Shown: piece by piece, positions 20,076-29,463 of the stretch
Layout: every line of letters starts with the position of its first letter
How positions within the stretch are numbered: position 1 is the first letter of the stretch
From: Paragyromitra xinjiangensis
Taxonomy: Eukaryota; Ascomycota; Pezizomycetes; Pezizales; Discinaceae
DNA length: 64,000 nucleotides
Reading direction: 5' to 3'
Assembly: GCA_038503065.1 (NCBI GenBank)
Contig: JBCAMK010000018.1
Location: 930,001 to 994,000, forward strand
Program-made: the position numbers and the translations under genes
Notes under the pieces: model-generated
Database searches by the model: none
The model's input: the letters and a program-made list of their open reading frames with translations, nothing else
What the model was told of the DNA's origin: nothing

Positions 20076-22598
20076 CTAGTAGAAACCAGGTACTAGGTTG
20101 GCGTATGTGCGGGCGTATCCTTGGTGTCCTTCGTGGGCTAATTCTAGTAGTTCTTTCCTTAAGGTCTCATCTGCTATTACCAGTCTTTTCGTATCGTTGA
20201 TTGGATCGATGAAGAAAAGGTGCCCGGAGGCTACTTCAATGGCAAATTGTGATGTCGTAGGTTTAGTCAGGTAGAGCGTATCATCTGAAAGAACTCCTTC
20301 CTGTGTCAGGTCTTGGTGAATTGATTTAAGGTGTTTGTCTGATTGAATGGCTGCGAGTAGTTTCTCCTTGAATGATTGAGAGAGGCTTAATGAAAGTGAT
20401 TCGGTTGGTTGGTTGTACGCAAGCTCATTCTCGCCTGGGTAACCTGTGGTTGTATATCGATCGTTGACCTCTGTATTAGGGGTAGAGTTCCGTTCGTTAT
20501 TGCTGAGGATGGAACAGGTGGCTGAAAAGGATTCGGAGACTTCGAATTGTGCGGTGTCGGGTTCCTTTCCTCGTTTTCGGGCTTCATTCTCAGTTTGAAT
20601 GGCTAAGTCTGAGATGCGATATCGGAGTCTGGAGAGGGCGTCAGGGCAGTCCATATCTGCGCCTTTCCTGTATTGGATTGTGATATGGTCACGGAATTGT
20701 GAGAGGTATATGCTCCAGTTTTGGAGCCTTAAGTTCGTTCTCCCTATGGATGTCGTGGTCAGTCCATTCATTTTAGCGATCCCTAGGGATGGCTCGTGGT
20801 CTGTAATAAAGATTGCCTTAGTCTGTTCGAGGTAGGGTCTCATCTTCTTTACTGCCCATACTAGACCGCTCATTTCCATGTCTGTTGGCCAATAATTTTT
20901 CTCTGCAGGGGTTAATTCCCTGGAGACGAACAGTATCGGTACGAGGTTGGTTTTTACTGGTGTGGCGTGGATATCTTTCAGCTGATAGGCTGCTACGCCG
21001 ATGCCGTACTCGGGTGAGGCGTCTAGAAAGACGTAGAGTATTCTGTCGTTGTGGAAGTGGAATATCATGGGCCTAGAGCCTATTGCATCTCGTACGTCCT
21101 CGAATGCTTGTTGTAGAACCGGTGAGGTGGGGATTTTGATACTGAAGCAGTATTGCTTTCTTCCTTTGCTTTTTGGCGCGTTTTTAATGAGTCTTGTCTT
21201 TAGTTGTGAGAGAGGTTTGATTCGTTGGGCGAAATAGGCGATCAGATGGCGGTTCCAATTGCTTAGTCCGATAAAGTATTCTAGGGCTGCTAGGTTCTGT
21301 GGGTATTGCAGGCCGAGAATTGCTGCTGTTTTGGATTCGGTTGTGGTAAGGCCGAGTCTGTCGACTAGCCAACCTAGCAAATCGAGTGAGTGGAATCCGA
21401 GATAGCATTTTCGTGCTTTTAGCGTCAGTCCGATGTCGCTTAATAGTCTAAATACTTCGTCTAAGTGTATGATATGGAGTCCGAATTCTTTGGACCAGAC
21501 GATGATATCGTCTACATAGCAGGCGACGATTCTCCATGACAGCCCATGGAATAATTTATCCATTAGGCGTTGTTGGTGCTGGACTGACTTTTTGAATCCC
21601 ATGGGGGCGACTGTGAACATCTCGTGACCTCTATGTGAGACTATACCGGTTCTATAACGATCATCAGGGTGTATCATCCTTTGATAGAAGGAGGAGGTGA
21701 CGTCGGCGCAGCTTATCCATTCATGGTCTGTTATAGCCTCGATGATTGACTCTTGTCGAGGCAGGGGGTAGGCGTCACCTGGAGTGAGCTCGTTAAGTGG
21801 TCTCATATCAACTACTGGGCGTTTCTTTCCATTGCGGACGACTACGAAGACCTGCATACTGTATGGGCTGGGTCTATCCATGGGGACCATCCTTCCTGCC
21901 CTAGTATTCGCATCAAACTGTTCGTCTACGACTTCTCTAGATTTATGGGATATAGGGTAGGGTGCGCGTGTTTTGTGTTTCCGTTCAAGTTCAGGATCGA
22001 CTGGGATGCGCATCCAGTCGGATATAGGCTCGCGGACGCAGCCCATATCATCGTTGAAAAGATATCTGTGTTGTTTAGTCAATTTTCGGAGTGCGTTTGC
22101 TTGTTTAGTTGTGACGTCTGTCTCGCTGATGATTACTTGGGCGTGAGTTGATGTGGAGGGGTCAGGTACTATAATTCCTTTTGGTAGTGGGTATTTGTAG
22201 GTTGGAATGTACTCTTCGTTAAGCCAGTCTGGTTCTGTGTAGTCCTCGTCGGTCCTTGTGGTGTCAGCGTCTCTTGAAGGTGCTGAGGGTGTGGCAATTA
22301 TGCGGGGTCTAGGGTAGTCTGTGGATGAGTCGAAGGCTGGCGTATAGGGTGGCGTCGCTATTTCGGGAATGTTCATTCCTGAATGTCCTTCGGAAGACAG
22401 TGCGAGGGATGCGACGGCTGCGGCGACACCTGCTGCGACCGCTTTAAGCGTTATTGATGTGCCGAAGTAGCCTTTGAGCTTTGAAGTCGCTTCTGCCCAT
22501 GCGGTGTGTTTCATTTCCGATGGCAGGCTATTGACTACTCCTATGGCTGTGCCGCGGAATATTGTGCAGGGTTTGTCCTCAAAATTGGTTATTATGAC
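20076..22598 (-). pseudogene. Gypsy-1 reverse transcriptase and RNase H
   Basis: Continuation of the same frame after LINE III. It runs from the TSD copy at 22599-22612 to the TAG at 20076-20078. Reverse transcriptase blocks: RPVVDMRPLNELTPGDAYPLP, CADVTSSFYQ, APMGFKKSVQ and catalytic YVDDIIVWS. RNase H: VFLDASPEYGIGVAAYQ, DMEMSGLVWA, FITDHEPSLGI. The methionine at 22514 is internal; the frame is open up to the insertion point. After RNase H come about 100 residues of linker and then the start of the integrase zinc motif. Confidence 0.9.
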
Positions 22599-22612
22599 GA
22601 GTTTCTGGTCGT
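22599..22612. repeat. 14-bp TSD of LINE III, left
   Basis: GAGTTTCTGGTCGT, repeated at 24869-24882. The gypsy-1 pol frame resumes correctly once LINE III and one copy are removed (2270 bp). Confidence 0.92.
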
Positions 22613-22930
22613 ATTATTTATTTATTTATTTATTTATTGTTCATACTCGCATGCATCCGAAACGGATATGGCGTACAGTAGAAGAAAACCCAACAGAAAC
22701 ATAAAGGGAACAAAACAAAACTAACTAATCCTCCGCGAATTCCAACTTAGCCTCTTCTAGGCTCATCATCAGTTTAGTAGTTAATACCCCGATCTAGTGA
22801 CCTCTCCCACAAGTCAAGACTACCCTGGGCATTGTTCATTCACCATCGCTTGCTTTGTGCCTATAGCACAGCCCACTTCCAATCCAAAAACCAGAAAGGA
22901 CAAACGAAATTGTAAGGGTGTAGGAAAGAC

Positions 22931-24421
22931 TTATTGTTGCATGCGATTCTGTCGTTCGCTAGCAGCAAGTCTAGCTGCAGTGAGTGAGGGGCATCCTGGG
23001 GAATTGCCCTTATGTTGTTCGCCACAGTTAGTGCAGCGGATGGTGGTGTGGAGGCATGGGGATCCCTTGACAGTGCAAGAGGATTTGCCACAGGTATGTT
23101 GTGACGCTGTATGAGGCCCAGCACAGATGGTACAAATAGGGGTCTTGCTGGTACAACGTTGTTGGTGGTGCCCGAAGGCAAGGCAGTGAGTGCATTGGGT
23201 GTCTTGTCCAAAGCGAAGGTATTTGGAAACCTTGAGGCGGCGTCCGAAAAGGGAGAGCCCTCTCTCAAGGGCAGTGGTGGCAGGTTGTTTCCCCTGAATG
23301 GTAAGAACCATTGAGGAAGCCTGTTTGCCCTCTCTCTGTTCTGGTCTGGTGAGCCAGCGAGGGTTGCGCATGAGGGTGGTGCCAGGGTTGAACTGTTCAA
23401 CCTCTGACCTGATATGTTGGAAACCTTCTTCGCCAGAAGGGATGGAGGTTGGGACGTTGTGCAGAACAACTTGGAAGAGAGTGACTTCCTTCTCCAAGCT
23501 GTTTGCATTCGGGATGGTAGATCTCACAATCTCCTCAAGCTTTGATCTCTGCTTGAGGAGTGTGTCGGAGGTGGTGGTGGTAACAGCAATAAGCTGAACA
23601 TGGTGGGCAGGTGTGAATCGCACCTCTGCAATCAATGGGCTTTCGAGGGCTGCATTGACTGCATTGCGAATGGTGAGTGGGGTGATGTCCTCAGGAATGG
23701 GTAGACCATTCCTGGTGATGATAAGGGTGCGGTCGCGTTTGGGGGGCGTTGTGGGTGTTTTGGAGGCTTTGGAGGCCTTGGGGGCGGTCTTGGAAGCCTT
23801 TTTTGAGGCAACCTGGGCCCAGGAGTGTGGTGCAGGCGCTGGGGCAGCTGCTGGAGGTGGGGGGAGTGAGGAGGAGCCAGAGGCAGAGGCCAAGATGGTA
23901 GTTAGGGCGCGTTTCTGCTCCAGATCTGCTACTTTGGCTGTGAGGGTTGCAATCTTTTCCACAAGTGCAGGGTCGTTGTGGAAGACTGGAGGTGGTGGAG
24001 GAGTCCTGGCTGCTTTTTCAAGCCTGCGGATGGTTTTGAGCATCTGCTTGATGCAGGCCCGGTATTCATGAAGGGTTGCAGCAAGCTGGACAACAGCATC
24101 TGCAATCTTGGGGGTGGTGTTGAGGATGGGGGGGGTGAATTCTTCCTCCGTTTCACTCTCAGATTCAGTCATCTCATGATCCTGAGAGTCTGGGGGGAGT
24201 GGGAGGGATTCAAAGTCCTGGAGAGCAACTGCAGGACGCACTGGGAGAGTCTGGGTGGGAGTCTGCTCAGGGTCTCCATGGTGGAGGGCAGAAAATCGCG
24301 AATTGGGGGGTGTGGTAGGTGCTGTGGGTGTTGTGGGGGTGGTAAAGGGCGAAATTGCGCCAGGAGAGGGAGACTGAAAGCCTCTGCCTCTCCCTCTGCC
24401 TCTAGATGAAGAGGAAGACAT
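22931..24421 (-). CDS. LINE III ORF1 (zinc-knuckle protein, 496 aa)
   Basis: Intact, ATG at 24419-24421. The N-terminus has SRGRGRGRG, an RGG-like basic stretch, then an acidic patch (ESESETEEE), a coiled-coil-like segment (about residues 105-185), an Ala/Lys/Pro-rich linker, a globular region, and three knuckles (CTHCLAFGHHQQRC, CTICAGPHTASQHTC, CTNCGEQHKGNSPGC). Layout matches family I, II and IV ORF1 proteins but the sequence is distinct. That it is the only ORF of the element and still open suggests it is of use to the element. Confidence 0.9.
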   Translation of the reverse strand: MSSSSSRGRGRGRGFQSPSPGAISPFTTPTTPTAPTTPPNSRFSALHHGDPEQTPTQTLPVRPAVALQDFESLPLPPDSQDHEMTESESETEEEFTPPILNTTPKIADAVVQLAATLHEYRACIKQMLKTIRRLEKAARTPPPPPVFHNDPALVEKIATLTAKVADLEQKRALTTILASASGSSSLPPPPAAAPAPAPHSWAQVASKKASKTAPKASKASKTPTTPPKRDRTLIITRNGLPIPEDITPLTIRNAVNAALESPLIAEVRFTPAHHVQLIAVTTTTSDTLLKQRSKLEEIVRSTIPNANSLEKEVTLFQVVLHNVPTSIPSGEEGFQHIRSEVEQFNPGTTLMRNPRWLTRPEQREGKQASSMVLTIQGKQPATTALERGLSLFGRRLKVSKYLRFGQDTQCTHCLAFGHHQQRCTSKTPICTICAGPHTASQHTCGKSSCTVKGSPCLHTTIRCTNCGEQHKGNSPGCPSLTAARLAASERQNRMQQ

Positions 24422-24868
24422 AGAGGGGTCCTGAACCGACAGGAGGAGGTGGGGTGTTGCTGTGGGGCCCTGGGGGGGTCCCTAGCGAAGTGGGAGGGGG
24501 TGGGAGAAGCAGGAAGTGTCAACAACTTCTGCAAATCTGCTCCGATCCGGACGAACGAGAGGGCGATCGAACGGGCGCGCTGTGGGGAGTCCAAAAAGCC
24601 CGGGGTCGAGCTAATCGGACGAAAACTCGTGGAGTTATGAGGTCTTGCAAGATCTCAAGATTTGAGGTGTAGGGGGGAAAAGAGGGGTAAAACAGCGAAT
24701 TCAACAACCACTTTTGCAAATCGAGAGCGATTTCGACGTGCAATAGCAGGAATGAACGAGGGCAGCGAGGCGAGTCCGAATATCCAAAAAGTAGAGCAAT
24801 CGGAGTTAAACTGGTGGAGTTGTGACCAAAAAGTCACTTTGGCGTTGTTGTTGTCGGTGTGATAGGAT
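24422..24868 (-). other. 5' UTR of LINE III
   Basis: No supported gene. It shares CAGAAGTTGTTG with the family II leader and contains several copies of a motif like CATAACTCCAC and CACAACTCCACCAG. Confidence 0.55.
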
Positions 24869-24882
24869 GAGTTTCTGGTCGT
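24869..24882. repeat. 14-bp TSD of LINE III, right
   Basis: GAGTTTCTGGTCGT, perfect copy of 22599-22612. Confidence 0.92.
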
Positions 24883-26497
24883 GTTTCCAGATACCAGGGG
24901 GACAGGCTCTTCCTGAGGATATGGCTGTGTCTTTGGGCTCAAAGAAGTAGTCTTGGCCAGCAGATAACGGCTTACTGGTTTTGATACTAAGGATGCCTGT
25001 GCTGTTGGGGGGAATCATAATCTTGGTTGTCGTTCTGACAATTACTTTGGAGAATTTCTCACGATTCAGCACTTGGATGGGGATTTTCATTCCGCCGCAG
25101 CTGCCCAGAGTGATGTGGCTTGCGGAGTACTTAACTTCAACGTCTTGCTTATGGAGTATGTCGTTCCCTATTAGGAGGTTACAGCCAAGAGTCTTGAAGA
25201 TGTTGTAGCAAGTTGGGATTTTCGCTAGTTGGTTGGACTCTCCTTCAAGGTAGGTGTAAGTTTTGGCTAGGTGGGTCACTATTTCGTGCCCTCCGCCGAT
25301 GCCGGTGACGCGTCGGGGTGTTTTAAGTTTGACGATTTCGGCATCTGGCATGTGTGTTTTCATGAATGCCTCGTCAATGCTGGAGTTGCCAATTCCTGTA
25401 TCGATACAGATCTCGAATGAGTCGTCGCGATAAGGGTCGAATTTCACGTTAGCGCTCATGTACTGATAATCTGCTAAGGTGGCTTCGGGGTCAGAGTGCT
25501 GGTGAGTCGTAGATTCGATGATGGTTACGGGACGACGGTTCTCGTTGCCAACGTAGTGTTTGGAGTCCTTCAAATGATGGAATAGAGCGTTCTTATATGC
25601 GAACTTTTCGTTGCACTTTTGGCAGGTGAGATCTTCTGGTGAGATGGGCCTGGTCCTGTTAGGGATAATAGTTGGGGTTTTAGTGTCCTTTGTATCGACG
25701 TCAGGCTCGACCTGAGTAGGTGGCTCGTGAGGGTCGTCACATTGTTGACCAAGGTAACCGTTGGAGTTGCGCCATTCGTCGGCGAAGTAGCAGTTTTGAA
25801 ATTGACGGTATTCCTCTTCGTCAATCTCGTCGGCTTCTCTTACTTCAAAGAGTGTATTGTCGCTATCTTCATCGTCGGCATAGTAAGCTCTTGTCGTCCT
25901 TTGGGGCAGATTTTGATTCCTGAATTGGCATTCGTCGTCCCAGTGCTCGCCATCGCATTTGGGGAAGTTTCTACATTTCCTCTTACGTTTGAAGCGTCTT
26001 CCGGGTTCCAGTGTGGTGTTAGATTTTTGTTTATCGGACCCGGATTTGGCTTGGTTTTTGGTGGAAGATGAGGGGTTGGGGGAAGTTGCGGTGGATTGAG
26101 GAGGGTTAGATTGGGCTGACTTCTGTCTGTTATTGTATGGTTGGAATCGAGATCTGAACCGGTCCTGGGGAGCATTGCGGTAATTTGCTTGGTGCTGGGC
26201 GAGGGCGGCATCCTGTAATTTCAAGATGTCGGCTCGATATCTCTGGATGGTGTTGGAGCCGTCATCGCGGAGTTTGACTTCCATGAGGGAGAATAGTTCC
26301 GGCGCCCCAATGAGGCCGTTATGGATGTACTCTACTTGCAGGTTCTCATCGTTGATTCCTGCGGTTTTAAGGAGTCGAATTTTCTTGGAAACATACTCGG
26401 ATGCGGACCTCTTTTGGTCATAGCGGAAGATCTCAGCTTGTGCCTCCATCTGAAGTAGGGATTTTCGTGGGAGGAAGTCCCGTTTGAGCTTGACTAT
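24869..26497 (-). pseudogene. Gypsy-1 capsid C-terminus, nucleocapsid, C2H2 finger, protease
   Basis: In frame with gag upstream and pol downstream, but cut off by the TAG at 26498-26500 and by LINE III at 24868. In order: end of the capsid (AEIFRYDQKRSASEYVSKK); basic linker; a Cys/His cluster with unusual spacing (CRNFPKCDGEHWDDEC); an acidic stretch; a C2H2-type zinc finger, CQKC then FHHLKDSKH (C-X2-C-X12-H-X5-H); and an aspartic protease (CIDTGIGNSSIDEAF, later LGCNLLIGNDIL). The open frame at 24806 extends into LINE III and is not native past 24869. Confidence 0.85.
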
Positions 26498-27892
26498 CTA
26501 GCTTGTGGTGCTGGCAGTCATTTCGGTTTGTTCTCCTTCTGACAGACCTTGGTACCAGTCTCTAGCGATATTACCTGAAAGGAAGCGATGGAGGAGTGGT
26601 TTGATTTTTTCCTCGCCGTAGAGGCGGGTACAGGTCTCAATGCCGTCGATGAAACGTTGGGCCGCATCCGTATCTGGAATGGAGGTAGGTTCAAACTTCC
26701 CAATCACTTCAGGTTTAACGATGTGTCGAGTGTCGCTGGTTGGAGTATTGCTGTTAGAAGTATGCTCGTTTAGGAGTGCATTGTTTCTAGAGGATAGGGC
26801 GTTCGCCATTTGCTGAGTCAGCTCTCTTGTTGCAAGGGTTGCTGCTGACAGTTCACGTCTATCAGCTGCCGCCTGTTTCTGTATTTCGGCAGACGCCTTG
26901 AGGAATTCTTCAAGCCAGGCTGGTGCGGCCATTGGGAATTGTGACCAGAAGTCTTCTTCGTCGGTGTTGATGGGGTTTGGGGATAGGTTAAGATTGGGAG
27001 AGACTTCTTCGGGTGTAGGAGTTGTAGAGATATTGTAGGATCGAGGTTGAGATTCCCAGAATCCTCCAGATATGGGAATGTAGACGTCGTCACCTGGTTG
27101 GGGACGGAGGTATTCTGGGGTTTCCCGTGGTACAGTTGTGAAGGCGTAAGAGCTTGCTACTGAGACTGCTTTGACGAAGCCTTTGACTAGTGTATTCCCG
27201 AGGGTAGATTCGAGTTCGATATTGGAAATGTGTATGGGATCTTCGATTGGAATCTCGATTGGTCTCTCGAGGCGAGGGTCCTCTGTGAAGGGGGAGGATG
27301 ATCTGCTCGCTGGAGGAGATGGGATCTTACGTAGCAGTGCAGTGTCAGAGTTTGTCAGGTGGTCAAGTGTGGAGAGAGGGGAGTTGGGTAAAGAAGATTT
27401 GTCTTGACAGTGGTAGACAGAGTCAAGAGTGGTGGGGGTTTCGTCTTGACGGTGATAAACAGGGTCAGACGGGGTATTAGGTAGGTGGTGGGGATTTTCT
27501 GGACTCTGATAGACAGAGTCCAGGGAGGACTTTGGTGAAGAAGTGTGGATGGTCTGTGTGTCACCGGCGGGGTTAGAGTGTAGTGGTGATGATTCACTGG
27601 AATTGTCGGGTGATAATATTTCAAGAGATAGTTTATTAGAGGAGAGCCAGTCGTCAACGGACTTTATAAAGCGGTTTTCAACTAGCGTGATAGATTCTTC
27701 TTTCAAAGTCCCAGAACGGCTTTTTGTGCCGAGACGTGACTGGTAACTGAGGATTTCGGTTAGGGTGAGTAAGGAGAGGATATGTCTAAGTCTGCTGCGT
27801 AGATGTTGGGGTGTAGATGTTTCAGAATAGTGTTTCCCTAGGCGTGCAGCGTCTCGTTTGACTGAGACTGGGATATTAACTTTAGGAGCCAC
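26498..27892 (-). pseudogene. Gypsy-1 gag, N-terminal half
   Basis: 464 codons ending at a TAG (26498-26500) that splits the capsid domain; the frame goes on unchanged behind it. The codon context suggests TGG to TAG, as at 20076. The region has many Ser/Pro/Thr repeats (LDSVYQSPENP, DPVYHRQDETP) and then a capsid-like part (MAAPAWLEEFLKASAEIQKQ, AAQRFIDGIETC, LLHRFLSGNIARDWYQGLS). No ATG is found at the start: the first possible codon is GTG at 27892, and an in-frame stop lies at 27905-27907. The N-terminus therefore probably comes from the neighbouring ORF by a frameshift. Confidence 0.75.
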
Positions 27893-27894
27893 CG

Positions 27895-28536
27895 TTAATG
27901 ATGCCTACGGCGGCCGCGGCGATATCCTCTTTGTGGATTAGGGGTGAAAGTGATCCTGTCAAAGAGGGATCTGGGGTTACGATAGTAATCCTCTCGCCTC
28001 CTATAGGTATAGTTATCCCGAGGTGGGGAGCGACTGCGGTCTCTATGAGGACGATACGTATCTCGGTGGCTGTAAGTAGCGGGAGGTGGGCTTGGTGAGC
28101 GGGCTCTCCTATTGTGAGTATCGAATTGACGTAGTGTGGAGTTATCCGTAGAGACTAGCGGGATTTGGTCTTCAGGTGGTGCAGGTTGGTGATAGGTGAC
28201 GTTAGCTGCTGGTGTTTGATAGCTTTGCTGATGCTGAGCCTGGTCATCCAGTTGAAGATATGGGAATTGCAGTTCGCTATCAGGGACAGCGATATATGTA
28301 TATCCGTCGATGGTGGGATTCACAGTTTCCTGAGGCTGGTCGTCGGAAGCTTGCTCTTCTCTTCCAATTTCAGGCTCATGAATTGATGGAGAATCTAGAG
28401 CAGCGAGAGCAGCTTGGGTTATGCTCAAGATGGCTTGATGGCGAGAGGTCAGGAAGGTAGATGTTCGAGCGGCTTCAGCTCTATTGGCTGCTCGTTCTTT
28501 CTTACCTGGATTCTTCCTTCTGGTAGATGCGTCCAT
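27895..28536 (-). CDS. Gypsy-1 N-terminal ORF of unknown role
   Basis: 213 codons from the ATG at 28534-28536, lying between the primer site and gag in another frame. Ends RRGRRRHH at 27895-27897, overlapping the gag frame by about 10 nt. The sequence is basic at both ends (RRKNPGKKERAANR; RDRSRSPPRDNYTYRRREDY) with an acidic, Gln-rich middle. The RS-rich part looks like an RNA-binding tail. It may be the true N-terminus of gag, detached by an indel, or a separate accessory protein. Confidence 0.55.
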   Translation of the reverse strand: MDASTRRKNPGKKERAANRAEAARTSTFLTSRHQAILSITQAALAALDSPSIHEPEIGREEQASDDQPQETVNPTIDGYTYIAVPDSELQFPYLQLDDQAQHQQSYQTPAANVTYHQPAPPEDQIPLVSTDNSTLRQFDTHNRRARSPSPPPATYSHRDTYRPHRDRSRSPPRDNYTYRRREDYYRNPRSLFDRITFTPNPQRGYRRGRRRHH

Positions 28537-28705
28537 CAATTGACGTTGCTTGAGATGATAGGAGAGGGGGAGGAGAAGAGGTTTTGATGATAGGGGAAGG
28601 GGGATTTTGCTGGTGAGGAAGCTCAACCAGCTGGGCCTAGAGCGAGGAAGCTCGCAACTAGAGAGATTTAAGTGTTGGTCTATCGATGTATCGATAGGTT
28701 AAGTG

Positions 28706-28720
28706 AGTGTTGCTACCAAT
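28706..28720 (-). promoter_or_regulatory. Gypsy-1 primer binding site
   Basis: Next to the 5' LTR the element strand reads ATTGGTAGCAACACTC. TGGTAGC is what is expected opposite the CCA end of a tRNA ending GCTACCA, as in initiator-tRNA-primed elements. The tRNA identity is not established. Confidence 0.6.
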
Positions 28721-28896
28721 TATCACGATGATAATGTGATGTTTTTAGAGAGAAGAAAGATACCGTTCTATTCTAGCTATGAACGGGTATTTATACAGGT
28801 AGATATAGCGCTATTACATAAGCGTGGCTTTATTAGTCATAGCGATAGTCACGCGTTAGTCATGCTAGTCGTCATATCCTATATCGGATCGTGACA
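28721..28896 (-). repeat. Gypsy-1 5' LTR (176 bp)
   Basis: Base-for-base identical to 18591-18766. Followed by the TSD GAAAG at 28897-28901. Confidence 0.96.
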
Positions 28897-28901
28897 GAAA
28901 G

Positions 28902-29463
28902 CTCTCTTTCTCTCCAAACAGGAGTCCTGGCACAAGGTTGCCATTCACGGAGTCCCAATCATGGAATACCCCGACAATCGTACCGGCATGAGCGACCCGC
29001 AAAATGAACTGGAATACCAAAACAGTGATCTCACACTGGCAGCACCTCCTCGCTACATGACCCACCCTGACAAGAGAAATGGAAAGTCCCACAGCTCGGT
29101 GATGATTGCCATCACCAGCAAAAGCATGTACAACAAACTGATCAAAAACGGAATCCTCATCTTCGGCCAAAGACACAGGACCGGAGCCTACTCGACTGCG
29201 CGCCCTGGTGACCAATGTTCTAACTGTCAAAAGTTTGGACACAAGTTCCAGAGATGCCCCTCCACCAAGCCAGCCTGTGCCTACTGTGGACACGACCATG
29301 CTACCAACAAGCACTTCTGTGGGACTTGCAGAGCCACTGACTCCTGCGCCCACATGCCTCCCAAATGCATCAACTGTGGTGGCACACATAAAGCCACTGA
29401 CAGATCCTGTGTTGCACGCCCAGACCTCTCCCGAACTGAAAAAGACATCATGGTGGAACAATG
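28902..29463 (+). CDS. LINE II copy B ORF1, 3' segment (zinc knuckles)
   Basis: C-terminal 186 codons of ORF1 (ALFLSKQESWHKVAIHG and onward), with the three knuckles intact (CSNCQKFGHKFQRC, CAYCGHDHATNKHFC, CINCGGTHKATDRSC). The stop TGA at 29461-29463 overlaps the ORF2 start in ATGA at 29460-29463. Confidence 0.88.

Larger units (their letters stand above)
22613..24868 (-). mobile_element. LINE family III, ORF1-only (2.26 kb), inside gypsy-1
   Basis: 5' leader 24422-24868, one intact ORF1 (22931-24421), then only about 300 bp of 3' UTR and an (ATTT)n tail. There is no ORF2. Its 3' UTR matches family II in two blocks: the tail block at 22635-22680 and CACCATCGCTTGCTTTG at 22840-22860. In family II the second block follows the ORF2 stop directly. 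It is therefore a non-autonomous derivative that could be copied by family II machinery (inference). Confidence 0.88.
18591..28896 (-). mobile_element. Gypsy-1: Ty3/gypsy retrotransposon with chromodomain, split by LINE III
   Basis: Two LTRs of 176 bp with no difference between them, TSD GAAAG, and internal region 18767-28720. On the minus strand: a leader, an N-terminal ORF (27895-28536), gag, protease, reverse transcriptase, RNase H, integrase and a C-terminal chromodomain. From 27892 to 18810 it is one reading frame once LINE III (22613-24868) is removed, apart from two in-frame TAG codons. Identical LTRs mean a very recent insertion. Confidence 0.95.

Noticed and set aside
22861..23508. 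215-codon frame on the minus strand
   Set aside because: Shadow of LINE III ORF1 in another frame. It has no zinc or coiled-coil features.
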